Below are positions 12,216 to 23,717 of a stretch of DNA of 64,000 nucleotides, piece after piece. Position 1 is the first letter of the stretch; the number at the start of each line of letters is the position of its first letter. The notes under the pieces were generated by a model. The model did not search any database, had not been told where the DNA came from, and was given only the letters and a program-made list of their open reading frames with translations. The DNA comes from Malurus cyaneus samueli (Eukaryota > Chordata > Aves > Passeriformes > Maluridae), in the NCBI GenBank assembly GCA_009741485.1, contig CM019216.1:48008789-48072788 (forward strand). Reading direction: 5' to 3'. The translations under genes and the position numbers were made by a program.

Positions 12216-15200
12216 CAATAACTGGTTTGTTCTTACCAGCTACCTGAATTTCTCCTTTTCTGGTGCTGAGAGCCAGGGAAGCAGTTATCACAGCCACCTG
12301 AATCAGCCTGTGCAATGAATTAATACAGGGAAGTGTATATTTTATTGTTTTAGAAAGACACAGATGTATTACTCGGCAGTACTGCCACACCTGAGGTCCA
12401 AAGGGATTTTGTGCCCAAAACTCAAGTGAGTCTGATTTCTGTCTTCTTCACCTGAAAAGTTTTATGAAAATGTGTCGGGGCTGTTTCTTAATAGCTCTAG
12501 AGATCTTTAGTCCTTCTCTTCAAAGCATGTTTCTGGTCTCAACAGTGGTGAGACCCAAGACTCAGAGTTATTAGCTGATGCTGTCCTGTGCACAAACAAA
12601 TTGCAAATGTTCGCTGTCAGGTGACTTTATTGAACTATCCCCATCCTCCTTTTTGAAAGATCCCTACAGAGAAATACTTAAACCCCAACACTATGTCAAT
12701 AAGCAAGCCAACATCTATATTAATAAAACATTAAAATCTCTGCATGTTTATCATAATCTCCACATATTTAACTTCTGAAATATTTATAAAATGCAAAATA
12801 CTTTGTTGTTGTCTGTATTCTTATATTTAAAAAATAAAAATTTAAATTTACAAATTCTCTGTCCTGTCCAAACGGTGGATGCTAACAGCAATTTTGGGAA
12901 CGAGCCGAAGTTCATCTTTGCAACAGCTCAGCAAAACACCTGATTACCAGAGATAGAGTGTGACTGGTGCACTTCTTGCACCCATGGAAGCTCCACCTCC
13001 TCCCAGCAGAGTAAAAGTTTTCTTTTCTTCTCTCAGTCTACTTAAAGTTGAGGGTAACCAAATGGGTCGCAAAGACGAGAGAGAAGGAGAATCACTCACT
13101 GTCTGATATTACAAGTCCTACAAAAATCAAAGCAAAAAAATAAAAACAAAACCAACCCAAATTGCAATACAGATGCCTAGAGAATAACAGCTTCATAGAT
13201 ATCTATGATCTACACTCTCATGTAAATATTCAAAGAAATTACTTAGTCATGTATTAGAATGAATAAGCTATTCTTCTATTAGGAAAATATTCTATTCTAT
13301 TATATATTCTCTTAGAATAGAATAAGCCACCAAAGCTGTGGTAAAATATTTAAGAGCAAGGTTTAGTGATTTTATTTCACAAAATATTTATAAGTTTCAA
13401 AAAAATTTCTTGCATTTGAAGCAAGAGAAAAACATAGAAAAGATATCCGCAGGAATCATACAAGAGGGGCAGTGGAGCAAAACGTGTCCTAGCTTTTAGA
13501 AAATTGAAATCTTTCATCCAGAAAATACTTGAATTTGAAAGGGGAAAAGGTGACAAAAAGTGTGTCCACTACAGTGAAAGCAGATCATACTATTTCAGAC
13601 TGCCCACTGTCTCCCTTTGCAGCAGATGACCTCCAGAGATCCCTTGACAGGATGTGTCCCCTTTCTCAAGGAGATTTCTTGCCAGCCAATGGAAACCAAG
13701 GTGCCCCATGGGCCAGACCACCTGCAGAGCTGCACATGGGGCCATGGCCCATAAACTCCTCATAAAACAAAGTGCATCTCTGTGGTGCACTTCACCAGCA
13801 TCCTGTGTGCACCACGTTTGGCTGAGAGGGAGCCCAGGACCACCTACAAAACCTTGTGTCAAAACATTTTGATTTTGCTAATGTTCCATCTTAACATGAT
13901 GTTTATCGCAGATTCAAAAGGCTTTATATTTTTCCCACTGTCTTCAGAATTTAAATAAAAAATAAATTCTCTCTTTTGATGAATTTGATCAAAACATAAC
14001 TATGCAGTGATCACAACAGGGCATCTCCATCTAAGGAATGTTTGGGGTTTGCTCATTCACTTGCACACCTGCTAAAAAATTCAGCTAGATGACAGTAATG
14101 CTGCTGCTTATGGGAGAAGCTCAAAATGACAACAGTGAATGAAGGGATACTGCCAAAGCAACAGAGGAAACTAGTGTCGATAATAGTTATATAAAGTCAG
14201 GGCTGAAATTAAATTTTGATTCTTCAGTAGTGATATTCAGCACTACAACAATTTAAAGAAAAATATATTTCTCGGTGCTCTAAAATTGAATCCTGTTCTT
14301 TAACAAAAAGTGCTTGATCTTATAAACAGCTACATAAAATAGAATTAAAATACATCTGTTGACATAGTAACCTTTGTTATCTCTCCTTCCTTCTTCTGTA
14401 TTATTTTGCTTTTTGAGCCCGTCTGTTAGAATTGCATATCAGAACATAGATAGAGCATTTCTTGGGTTGTTCTCAATAATTTATTGCATTACAGAGATCC
14501 AGATTAGAAGGAATTTGAATGTCTTTACTTCCTTTTGCTGGATTTTAGGCTGAAGTGCGGGTACCTAAAACTCAGGGAGAACAATGTCTTTACAAAATGT
14601 AATCTCACAAAGGACAGTCTTCAGAGTATTCAGACATGCTGGTGATGAGATGTGTGTCAGGTAAAAACCATGCTTCTGAAAACAATGAGCCACTGTTTGC
14701 TATATGTAGATTTGAAATATCTAATTGTTAAAACCCACTGCAAAATATAAAACCTTGCCCTTCTCTTCTCAAGTTTACCAAAGCCGTGTTAACATTGCAC
14801 AGGTGACTCAGGGCAGAACTCCAGGCTCTCACCTGCTAAGTCATTTGTCATGGGCGATTTATGTCCATGGCTTCATTCCCAGATTGGTCTTGCCATTCAA
14901 ACAGTTCAATTTAGGGTCAATTCCACTCAACAACTTGTTGCTATTAAGGGATTTTGCAGAGTGCAGGCATGGCTGTTGTGAGAATGGAGCTTGTTTTCCA
15001 AAAGGAAAAGAGGAGTTCAAGGTGCAAGCTCAGTTGTTTAACTTGCGATTGGTGCTGCTTGGGCAGATGTGAACTTTGGGGGAGGGTCAACATTACAAAT
15101 TGTGTTCATTGCTCCTCTCACTTCATGCTAAAGTTTTACTCCATTGCGGTCTTAATACAGGCTATTGCTTTGATTTATCTGTTTAAATAATATTTGTGGA

Positions 15201-16068
15201 GTAACATCCTCTTTGGTTTTGAACTCTGGTTTACTTTTTGCGTAACAAAATTTTCGTATGTGCAGTTTGACATCCTGGGACCAAAGGCATTTGTCAGCCA
15301 TTCTTTAAGTTGAACAGTTTAAAGAAAAGGGAGAATAGTCCAGTGAAGTACCCCTAACCTCAGGGGGTAGATAATCAAATTAAGTAAATTGGTAAATTCC
15401 AGCTGACCCACTTATGTAACACATGCCCAGCAGAAAAAAACCTAGGCTTTAACATCCAACCTAAGCAGCCTAAAGTGTACACCTGCAAAGAGGGGTAATT
15501 TTGAAACCTTCACATCATGAAAATAAATTGAGTGTATAAATTTCATGTATTTAGTGTGCAGTTGCTGGAAGGTGATGGTTGAATTGGAAGGTGATGATGG
15601 GACAGACAAACAGTTTTGAATAATACCTTATGCAATGCAGTGAGTAGGATCCCAATTACACTCCCTAAGAAAAATTCTGAGGAAATTCTGCTTTACATTC
15701 TGGCAAAAATGAAACATTTTCATCAGTGGCAGACATACTTCGGCATCGTTCTGACTAGAGCAGATGGTTAAAATTCAAAGCCTTTGTAATATTGTTTTAC
15801 ATGTCAAGGATTGTATGACTTACTCTTCCCTGATTGTTCAATAAATGTAGGCAAAAAAAAAAATCTAAACTATCCTTTGGACAATTTGTGGGCAAAGATT
15901 TCAACTTAAATAAGAGAAGAAATATGAAAGAGAGTAGATGAGCAGTTGGATTCACCAACAGAGTGTCTCTTTTTTTAATACAGAAGATATAAAGCATATA
16001 AGATCCGAAAGTGAGAAAAGTTATAGGATTCTGAAGCCAAGAAGAAAAATGGAGAAAAATTCTCAATT

Positions 16069-16086
16069 AAAAAAAAAAAAAAAAAA
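16069..16086. repeat. A18 homopolymer
   Basis: Uninterrupted A run following AATT, with no recognisable retrocopy upstream. Confidence 0.85.
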
Positions 16087-16418
16087 CACCAAAGCTGGGA
16101 TGATCTACAATTAGAAATTATTGTACATGAAAATAATAAACTTTATATAATTCTGACTTTTGCAAAGTAGATTGGATTTTCTCTGAAAAATATTAAATCT
16201 CCCTTCAAGTCTTTCAAACACCTTTCATGGCCAGGGGTAAAAAATCTGAATTTTTAATCTGCTTGGTATCTGGGAAGTTTTGAATTGTGATTTCAGTTCT
16301 AAACACTGTCAGCTATTTTCCAAATATGAATTGGATTCATAGGCTTGACTTATACTTTTCTTGAAGTCTTTAGGCTCAGTCTGCTGCAGCTTCATGTACA
16401 AGCATTGTGTCTCTGTGG

Positions 16419-16432
16419 TTGTGTGTGTGTGT
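16419..16432. repeat. Short (TG)n microsatellite
   Basis: TTGTGTGTGTGTGT, six to seven dinucleotide units. Confidence 0.8.
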
Positions 16433-19400
16433 TTAAAATAATTAACCAAAATCTACAAGGGAGGAAGTGCATCTTGCAGTAAGATATCTCAGCCTGCAAT
16501 GGTTGTCTCTGTTTAGTGCCGTTACGAGCTACTTAAGTCTTTAATATTTCTTTTTGTGAAAATTAAAATTGGAATTTAAATTTTATTATTTCTTGGGCAT
16601 ATTTGTTTCCATTGCCATCATGTTTCCTCCTGTGTGAGAAAAGTTTAACCTAAGAGAAATGTGTTCAAAGATTCTGCTTTTGTAATTTTACTGAAGCTAG
16701 AAGAGCAAAGTTTGCAGAAAATCCAGGTCCTTATTAGATGAAATGGAAAAGATGCTGTCAGGATTAAAGCAGAAAAATAATCAGAATTGCTGGCTTCTCT
16801 TTCCTCTACCTTTATCTGTTTAGGTGGTTTTTTAAGTCTCAGAGACCTTTTTCAAAAGTAATATCAGGGTCCTTTTTATTATTTATTTTTTTCTTTTGAG
16901 GAGTCTGTAATCACTTTTCAAATACTGCACTCCCGAGTCCCTTTCTGAGACAGGCACACCTTCTCCTCTGTAGTTCTTGAGAGCTGAGCCTTCCTCTTCT
17001 CCTCACATGTATTATTTATGTGAGTAGGCAGAAAAGCTGAAAAGAATAAATTGGCAGATCCGCCATGCACACCATTCAGCAGACAGGTTAGGGAGCACAG
17101 CACCACAAAAAATGCACCAGAACTTTCCAGATTTCCTTGGACACTTTGAAACATTTTACCACTTGGGCAAGAGGGCTTCTGCCAATAGAACTGGAAATTG
17201 ATCACAGCAACAAATTCTTATAAGACTTGTACCTCCAATAAACAAGTCCAAACAATAGCAATAATTCAAATCTCACAAGATTTTCCTTCACTACTTTTAA
17301 ATAAGTCTAGAAAAGAAAATACAAAGGTAGACTGTCTATCAAGTAAGATATTTTCTGGGGATTATTAATTTATGTCTTCCCTAAGCAGAATTTTCTCCCT
17401 CTCTAGCTGCTGTGTAGATAGAAAATAGGAATAGCTATTTTGGGAATTTTGCCTACCCTATTAACTTGGTGACAGGAACAGCGGGAACAGTAAACTTCTG
17501 CAAATGTAGGCCAGTAATAAGTTGCTAGCTTCTACAGAGAAAAGTGAGAATGTTAGTATATTCTCTTCTGTGGGATGATCCTGGAGTGGAAGAGCACCAT
17601 AACAACCAATGGAATGGGCACTCCCACGTCTGAAGAGTTGTTTAAGAAGCATTCATTTAAGAAGCATTTACATTCAATCATAGCAGTACCAAGGAACCTG
17701 CTGGGCTTAGTCTAACCCTAGGCAAGCACAACTCAAGCCTACATCCCCTGGGATGTGCAGCAGGGCAGAAAGGTCTCTCTGAGCTGAGCTACCTGAAGGT
17801 GCAGCAGGTTGATGTGTGCAACTGTGAAGTCCCTGAACCAAGGCACAGAGTGGCTATTCTCTGAAAGAGGCATCCTAAAATGAAGAAGTCATTGAAAATA
17901 TAGAATTCAAATGAAGTTGTAATTACATAAGTGTAAACCTCTGCATGTTGTTTGTAAGAGGAATGAGTCCTGCACACACAGGTATGCTGTGGGAACCACA
18001 GCTTTTCACAAGTGTTTATGGTTTCTTTCGCACTGTTTTTGTACTTGACTATTACTGATAAGAGAACAATGCAACACTGAAATTTTATGAAGGAGAAAGA
18101 AAGCTTTATTTACCACAGATGAACATTTAAAACCAGAAAGTTAGAAGATATATGAGGAAACTTCTCCTATGAGCCTCTCCATTAAAGAGTTTCTCATCTT
18201 TAATGATTGCTTTCTATATTCATGGTCTAATTCAGAGATTTGCATGCCATTTAATTCAAGACTACTTCTGCTAGACTGTTGTTTGCTGATAATCCTTTAC
18301 TACTATTCATGTCCCAAGTGTTGTAGTAATATCCTTTCAATCTCTATCAACATGAAGGCTGCATTTTTCTTGTGTGCTTTACAAACAGACATAAAATGCA
18401 AATATATACAAATATATCATGACTTTATCTCTCTGCTTAAAATAAAACAAACACTTAAAAAATGTTGTCTTTTTAATTATTGCCTTTGTCGCTGTGAATT
18501 TCCGATGTTTTTCCTGGAGTCTATTCAAATATTTTGAGGTAATAAATTAGAGGACAAAGTCTAGAAATATTGCTTTTGCTCTGGTAGGTAAACATAACTG
18601 CACAGTATATTTTAACTAAGGTTTTTTTTCTCTAGTCTCTATTTTCTCCCGAAGCTAAGTACACAGTAAAACTGGGAAATGGAAATTAATGTTTTTATTC
18701 CATACTACATACTCTGGAAAAGTAGTTTTCTGGATTACTGAATATCAGACAACTCAGATGGAGAAAAGATGTGATTATGATGTTTTACTGCTGTGTCTCA
18801 AGATATTTTGTGATGGAGCAAATTACAAAGTGAAGTTACAATTCAAATTCCCTTTTCACAACACGTAGTTCTTGTTTACTGATTTAATGAGTCTACAGAG
18901 CTTACATTTAAAGAGTTGTCATTAATTTAAAAACAAGTCCTGGTCTTGTCATTCTTTGCAAACTACTTGCATAAAGGATGCAGCATTGTGCACTATATTT
19001 CTCTACTGCTTTTGGGCTTTTGCTGCCTGCAATGTTTTTTTCCTCTGCATACTCAGTCATACAGTACAGTTTATCCGTTTGTTGTTACTTTTCCTGTAAG
19101 TTCTAGCTGGATGTAGGAGAAAGATTTGTTGATCAGGCAAGAAATCCCCCCGTTTCAGCAGGGCAGGCAAAGTCAATGTTGTGTGTCTGTGGCAGAAGGC
19201 ACAAGGAGATCTCAGTGATTATGTGGATGATTATAATTTACTTTATTGCTAATACAGTATCTAAATATTGCCAATGCTGTATCTGAACTACTCATCATCT
19301 GCTACAATGGATCTCATTGTAATCCAGTCGTGGTCTCTCCTGTTGAGTCAGGAGATTTAGTGAGTGTCCCATGTGCTTCCAAAACTTCTCAGAGAAGTCT

Positions 19401-22400
19401 CGGTGTGGCTCAGTCCATTGAGTCTGAGTTTTGGCCAACAGCCTATGTCTAAAGGGTTATAATATAAGCAGGTTCAGCTGGGAACATACAGGTTTACAGT
19501 CTTTGGCTTTGCAAAATTCACAAAACAACAAGGCACCTATGTAGCCACCTTATGTCTTTATGTCTGCATTTGACTGGACCTTAGTTCTTCATACTCACCC
19601 ATCTAAAAGTGAGTATTTTCCTTCTTCAAGCTGGACATAGTTAGGGACCTACCTGTAAGCTGCCTGAAACCTTGGAAGACCAAATGAGCCAGTCTCCAGC
19701 AGAAATTTATACCCTTTTGCAGGTAGATGTGCATAAACTCAATCCCCAATATCTCAGGTCCCCCATTTCTGGAATGCATTTATGATGTGGACATCCAGAC
19801 AGCTCCTCCTGAAATACCAACCTGGTGTTCTTGTCTTAGGATAAACCACATCACCCATCAGAGAGCTGGAAAAGAAAAGGGGTTGTGGGGGCAGGATGCA
19901 CATGAAGATACCACTATCTTTGATCAGTGACACAGTGGCATGTTTGATCAGAACAATTACAATTTTCCTGACCTGAAAAAAACTTTTCTAACTGAATGTA
20001 CTTTCTCACTTTTGTGTAGAATGAGAAAATATTATGGTCATCCACTCAACCAGCAGAGAGACAAAAATCTGCATGAGAGGAGAGGAGAGGAGGCAAAGAC
20101 AGGACAAATAAAGCAAAACTGGAGTGTGTTTCTTCTCAGTCACCACATTCTGGAACATTTATCTTCCCTAGTGTCTCCATCTGACCTGATTATCCAGATT
20201 ATTATTTTAAGTCAATGTAGAAAAAGGTACCTCTGCAGTACGATACATGATATAGGAAAATATGTATATCTATATATGTATAAAGGAATATTTTTTTCAC
20301 CTCTACAAGGGACTGTTTCCTTTGATTTTAAAGGGATTCTACACATCTTGCTTAGCTTATCTTTTCTAGTCCATTATTACATTTTAGATGCCTAAAACTA
20401 GGTACCACAAATTCTTCCCTCAATATGCTCAGAAAAGAGAGCAAAGCAAACCTGCTCCTTACTTCAGTCCTAGTTACTACCTTGAGTAAATAAAGCCTGC
20501 TTATACGAGACTCAGGTGGGATTCAACCAGTGGCAATGTTGTAAATCAGTCAGCTTTCTCTTCTTTGTTAGTTACCAAAATTATATTTAACAGAGTTAAT
20601 ATGCTCTAGGATGCAATTCATCTCATCTAAAAATAATCATCTAATAATACAGGTCATATAAATCACAGTTTAAAAGTGGCTGCTTGCCTCCCCTGGTTAT
20701 AAAACAGGAGTCTGGAGGAGTCTGGACTCAGGATGAGAGCAACAGGCTTGTAATGCCTGGCTCCCAGAGTGCATTCCACAGCTTTTGGATACAAACCAAA
20801 GCTACACCTCAGGGTCAAGCACTAAATAGCCTAGAAAAGTTATTTGTCCTGATGTCTTCTGTTGTCTTCAACCTCATTCATTCATTTAAGCTAAGTTATA
20901 CTCTCTCATAATTAATTGGGCTAAAAACATGCTCCTGGGTACTTGGAGCTGCTCAGCTGACAGGAGGCAGCTTGTTAAGGCCCTGCAATTCAATTGTGTT
21001 TGATTGTTCTGCTGTAACCTGAAGCTTTGGCTTTCCTCTGCTGTGGGTTTAGATCACAGGGAACTTCCCTGAAGACATTAGATTTATATCACAGAATAAA
21101 ACCGACATGAGAGGAGAATCAGGGCCTTAGGCCACCCAGTTTATACAATAATAAAAAGGAGAAGGGGAATTTATGGATGACATCATCAAAGCGGGTCATA
21201 AAACCAAACTTACAGCTTGAAAGTGCTATACTAATTAAGAAAGAAGAGTGCTGAAGTTGGAGACTGTATTGTAGATAACACTGTACAAAGACATAAAGAT
21301 TAAAAAAAAATAGAAATGTAACTGCTGAACAATAGCTAAAACCTACATGAGTCTTGAATCACGAGTGCTTTAACTTTTTCAGAGGCATAGGAGTTATATT
21401 CCTCTAAATGGAAATATACAGCTTAGACGAATCACTGAAGTGAATATCAATCTTTAGATCCTCAAAGTGACAATTTCCTATCACATTGCAGGTATCCGAG
21501 GCATGCACATTATTTGATTATTCAGTTAAATATATTAAAAAGCAAAAGCAAAACCAACACACCATACCGTTCAACATTACAAAACAATTATTCTATTCAG
21601 TCAGTGCTTTAAAAACAAATCAATTCCAGAACAGCTGGAAGCCTGCAAGTAACATTTATAACAATTGCAAGTGGTAGTTAACATAATGTAGCAAAAGAAA
21701 AACTTGACTCTTTTGGTCTTTTGTCCCACATATTTTATTTCTAAATTTACATTTGATTTATGATTTTCATGTAATACCTTGCCTATACTTTTATCTCTCC
21801 TGAAAAGTTCTAATTAGCAATTCTCACTAGCTTTGGTGCACCTGTCACTAGGATTCCTCCAAATGCATTTTAACATGCCCAAACCCTGCTTCAGAGTCCT
21901 TTAATTCCAGCATGTATATTTTGCTTGTTTGTTTTTTATTTCAAACTCAGATATATCCCCGTAAGCACGGGTTTATCTGCCAAAGTGAATATTGCCTGGT
22001 AGTTTGCTATAATGTTGCTCATAGCTGATTAATTATTTCTAAATGTAGTAGAAATAAAGTATATTTATGTGGTTTTTTTTAATCTTGACCATGGGTTTGT
22101 GTCATTTTGGGCAGATATGAGTAGAAAGCAAGATAGATCACACCAAAGGGATACTCTGTGGTGACTCATTCCCAAAGAAAAAGAAAATTAACTGGGAGCA
22201 GAATGTAAATGCTCAGTTTGAAAGGCACTAGACTGTTCTTGTTATCTCAGTGGAGATGAATCATCAGGCTGACTAATACCATCTGACTAAGACAGATCAA
22301 TTCAGATTCAGATTCCCAAATCCAGAAATGACCCACTGAACTGGATTTATTGTGCTAATACAGTGAATCGTGGTGCTGACTATGAATGTTCCTGTTAGCA

Positions 22401-22715
22401 CTGTGAGAGTGTGAGTGGATATTTCACTTAAATGACCGATCAAGAGCTATAAAGTTAGTCCAATAAATGAAAATCATTCATTGATGCAAGACCAAAACAC
22501 ACCATAGACCTCATGTAACTTTAGGCAAAATAAATCAGTTAGTTACAACATTGTAGTTGTATCACTTAAGTTAATCTCCTTCTCTGAGTGTCCATTTAGA
22601 GGTTTCAGCCTCAGTTCCATAACTGCAGTAGTTTGGGGAGAACAGACCTCTGAATTAAGTTCTTTCAGCCTGATTTTCTAGTGATGGGCAATGGGAATCT
22701 CCACCACCATGCTCC

Positions 22716-22758
22716 TGACGTCAGAATCCCAGCACCACAGAGCTAGAGAGGGCGCTGG
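22716..22758. promoter_or_regulatory. Candidate motif cluster: consensus CRE plus CTCF/RE1-like partial matches
   Basis: TGACGTCA at 22716-22723 is the full palindromic cAMP response element. CAGCACCA at 22730-22737 matches the left half of the REST/NRSF element, but the right half does not fit. AGAGGGCGCTGG at 22747-22758 matches the core of the CTCF motif, while its 5' part fits poorly. Two of the three carry CpG in an otherwise CpG-poor intron. Function is inferred from motifs only. Confidence 0.3.
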
Positions 22759-23268
22759 AATGAGCACCTGGAATAGTTACATGCAAGAATTTAGCTGTTA
22801 CCCATATACACAAAATATTCTGGGGTTTTTTTAAGCTACATATTTGGGAGGGAGGGTAAAGGTATGTTGAAATTTTGTTCATTTTCCACTGACTCCTTGA
22901 ACACCCTCAAAGAGACCAGATTTCTGATTTCAAGGCAGCAGAAGAGCAGTTTGGACAGCCCTAAAGTACCATGAAATAGTACTTTTGTTCCTCCCAGAGC
23001 CACTTATATTTCTGCATGTAATTCAACTCATCTGAACAAGAGTTGATTAGAGTTTATGGTGCTCCATCCACATTCTATATGCAGGAATTTTCACAGGGAA
23101 AACCAGCCAATTACATTGTGCTGGGGAGATCAATAAGCAGATGTTTTTTAGAAGTGTTCAACCTTAAATAGGTTAATATAAGACTAATCTACTATTTAAA
23201 GATATTCAGATATTTTAACAGATTCTTACTTCTTAAGTTGTCAAACCAAGAGTTTTTAATTGCTGTGG

Positions 23269-23274
23269 CTTCCC
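23269..23274. repeat. Target site duplication, left copy
   Basis: CTTCCC lies directly before the LTR. The same six bases follow the LTR at 23712-23717. A 6-bp duplication is typical of class II (ERVK-like) retroviral integration. Confidence 0.85.
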
Positions 23275-23357
23275 TGTTGGCGCGGCCATTTGCAAGGAGA
23301 CGGGGAGAGACACATAAACGACCTCATAGACTTGGTTGTACGTGCTATCTCATCCGC

Positions 23358-23363
23358 TTTATT
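23358..23363 (-). terminator. LTR polyadenylation signal
   Basis: AATAAA on the minus strand, inside GTTAATAAAGCGG, just downstream of the TATA box. In avian alpharetrovirus LTRs the signal likewise lies close to the U3/R junction. Confidence 0.65.
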
Positions 23364-23379
23364 AACGGAAGCCGAGGCT

Positions 23380-23386
23380 TTTTATA
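23380..23386 (-). promoter_or_regulatory. LTR TATA box
   Basis: TATAAAA on the minus strand within GGGTATAAAAAGCC. It is the only good core-promoter motif in the LTR, and the distance to the AATAAA suits an avian-type U3/R boundary. Confidence 0.7.
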
Positions 23387-23711
23387 CCCTTGGCTCGTAA
23401 TGGCGGCGGCAGTTAGACGTAACGCTTTTTGTAACAGAATAACGGTACTTAACGTACAGAAGCTCTTACTAACGCTTACATTTCCTTATAAGGTAGCTCT
23501 GCCGTTGCAGGGAGCTCGCGCTGACTACCCTCGCCATAGGGTTATATTGTGGCTTCTCACGGCCTCGAGGGCACACGAGATAGACCCGACTGGAACTGTT
23601 ACAGCGCCTGCCGGCTGTCGGCCAACGGTGGCCAACGGCATCGAATGTTCCAGATCCTTCATGGACCTTCTCTGTCCCTACCAGGCCTAGGCCTCATAAT
23701 GGCTTACCACA

Positions 23712-23717
23712 CTTCCC
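23712..23717. repeat. Target site duplication, right copy
   Basis: CTTCCC, identical to 23269-23274 on the other side of the LTR. Confidence 0.85.

Larger units (their letters stand above)
12216..22715. other. Intronic stretch with no recognised element
   Basis: AT-rich non-coding DNA with an A18 run at 16069-16086 and a short (TG)n at 16419-16432. The G+C-richer patch at about 13590-13860 has no recognisable family or exon. The open frames here show no protein family I know. Confidence 0.45.
23275..23711 (-). mobile_element. Solo LTR of a class II (ERVK-like) endogenous retrovirus
   Basis: This 437-bp segment begins TGTTGGCGCGGCC and ends GGCTTACCACA on the + strand, giving TG...CA termini, and is flanked by perfect 6-bp direct repeats CTTCCC. 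Read on the minus strand it begins TGTGGTAAGCC, has a TATAAAA box and, about 17 bp further on, AATAAA, followed by an R/U5-like part that ends GCGCCAACA. It is much richer in G+C and CpG than the surrounding intron, so it is likely a fairly recent insertion. No gag, pol or env sequence is present, so LTR-LTR recombination has presumably removed the body. The long + strand open frame across it is a by-product and not a gene. Confidence 0.9.

Noticed and set aside
23238..23690. 150-codon + strand open frame
   Set aside because: It lies across the solo LTR on the opposite strand to the LTR's own transcription. The frame results from high G+C, and no protein family is visible.
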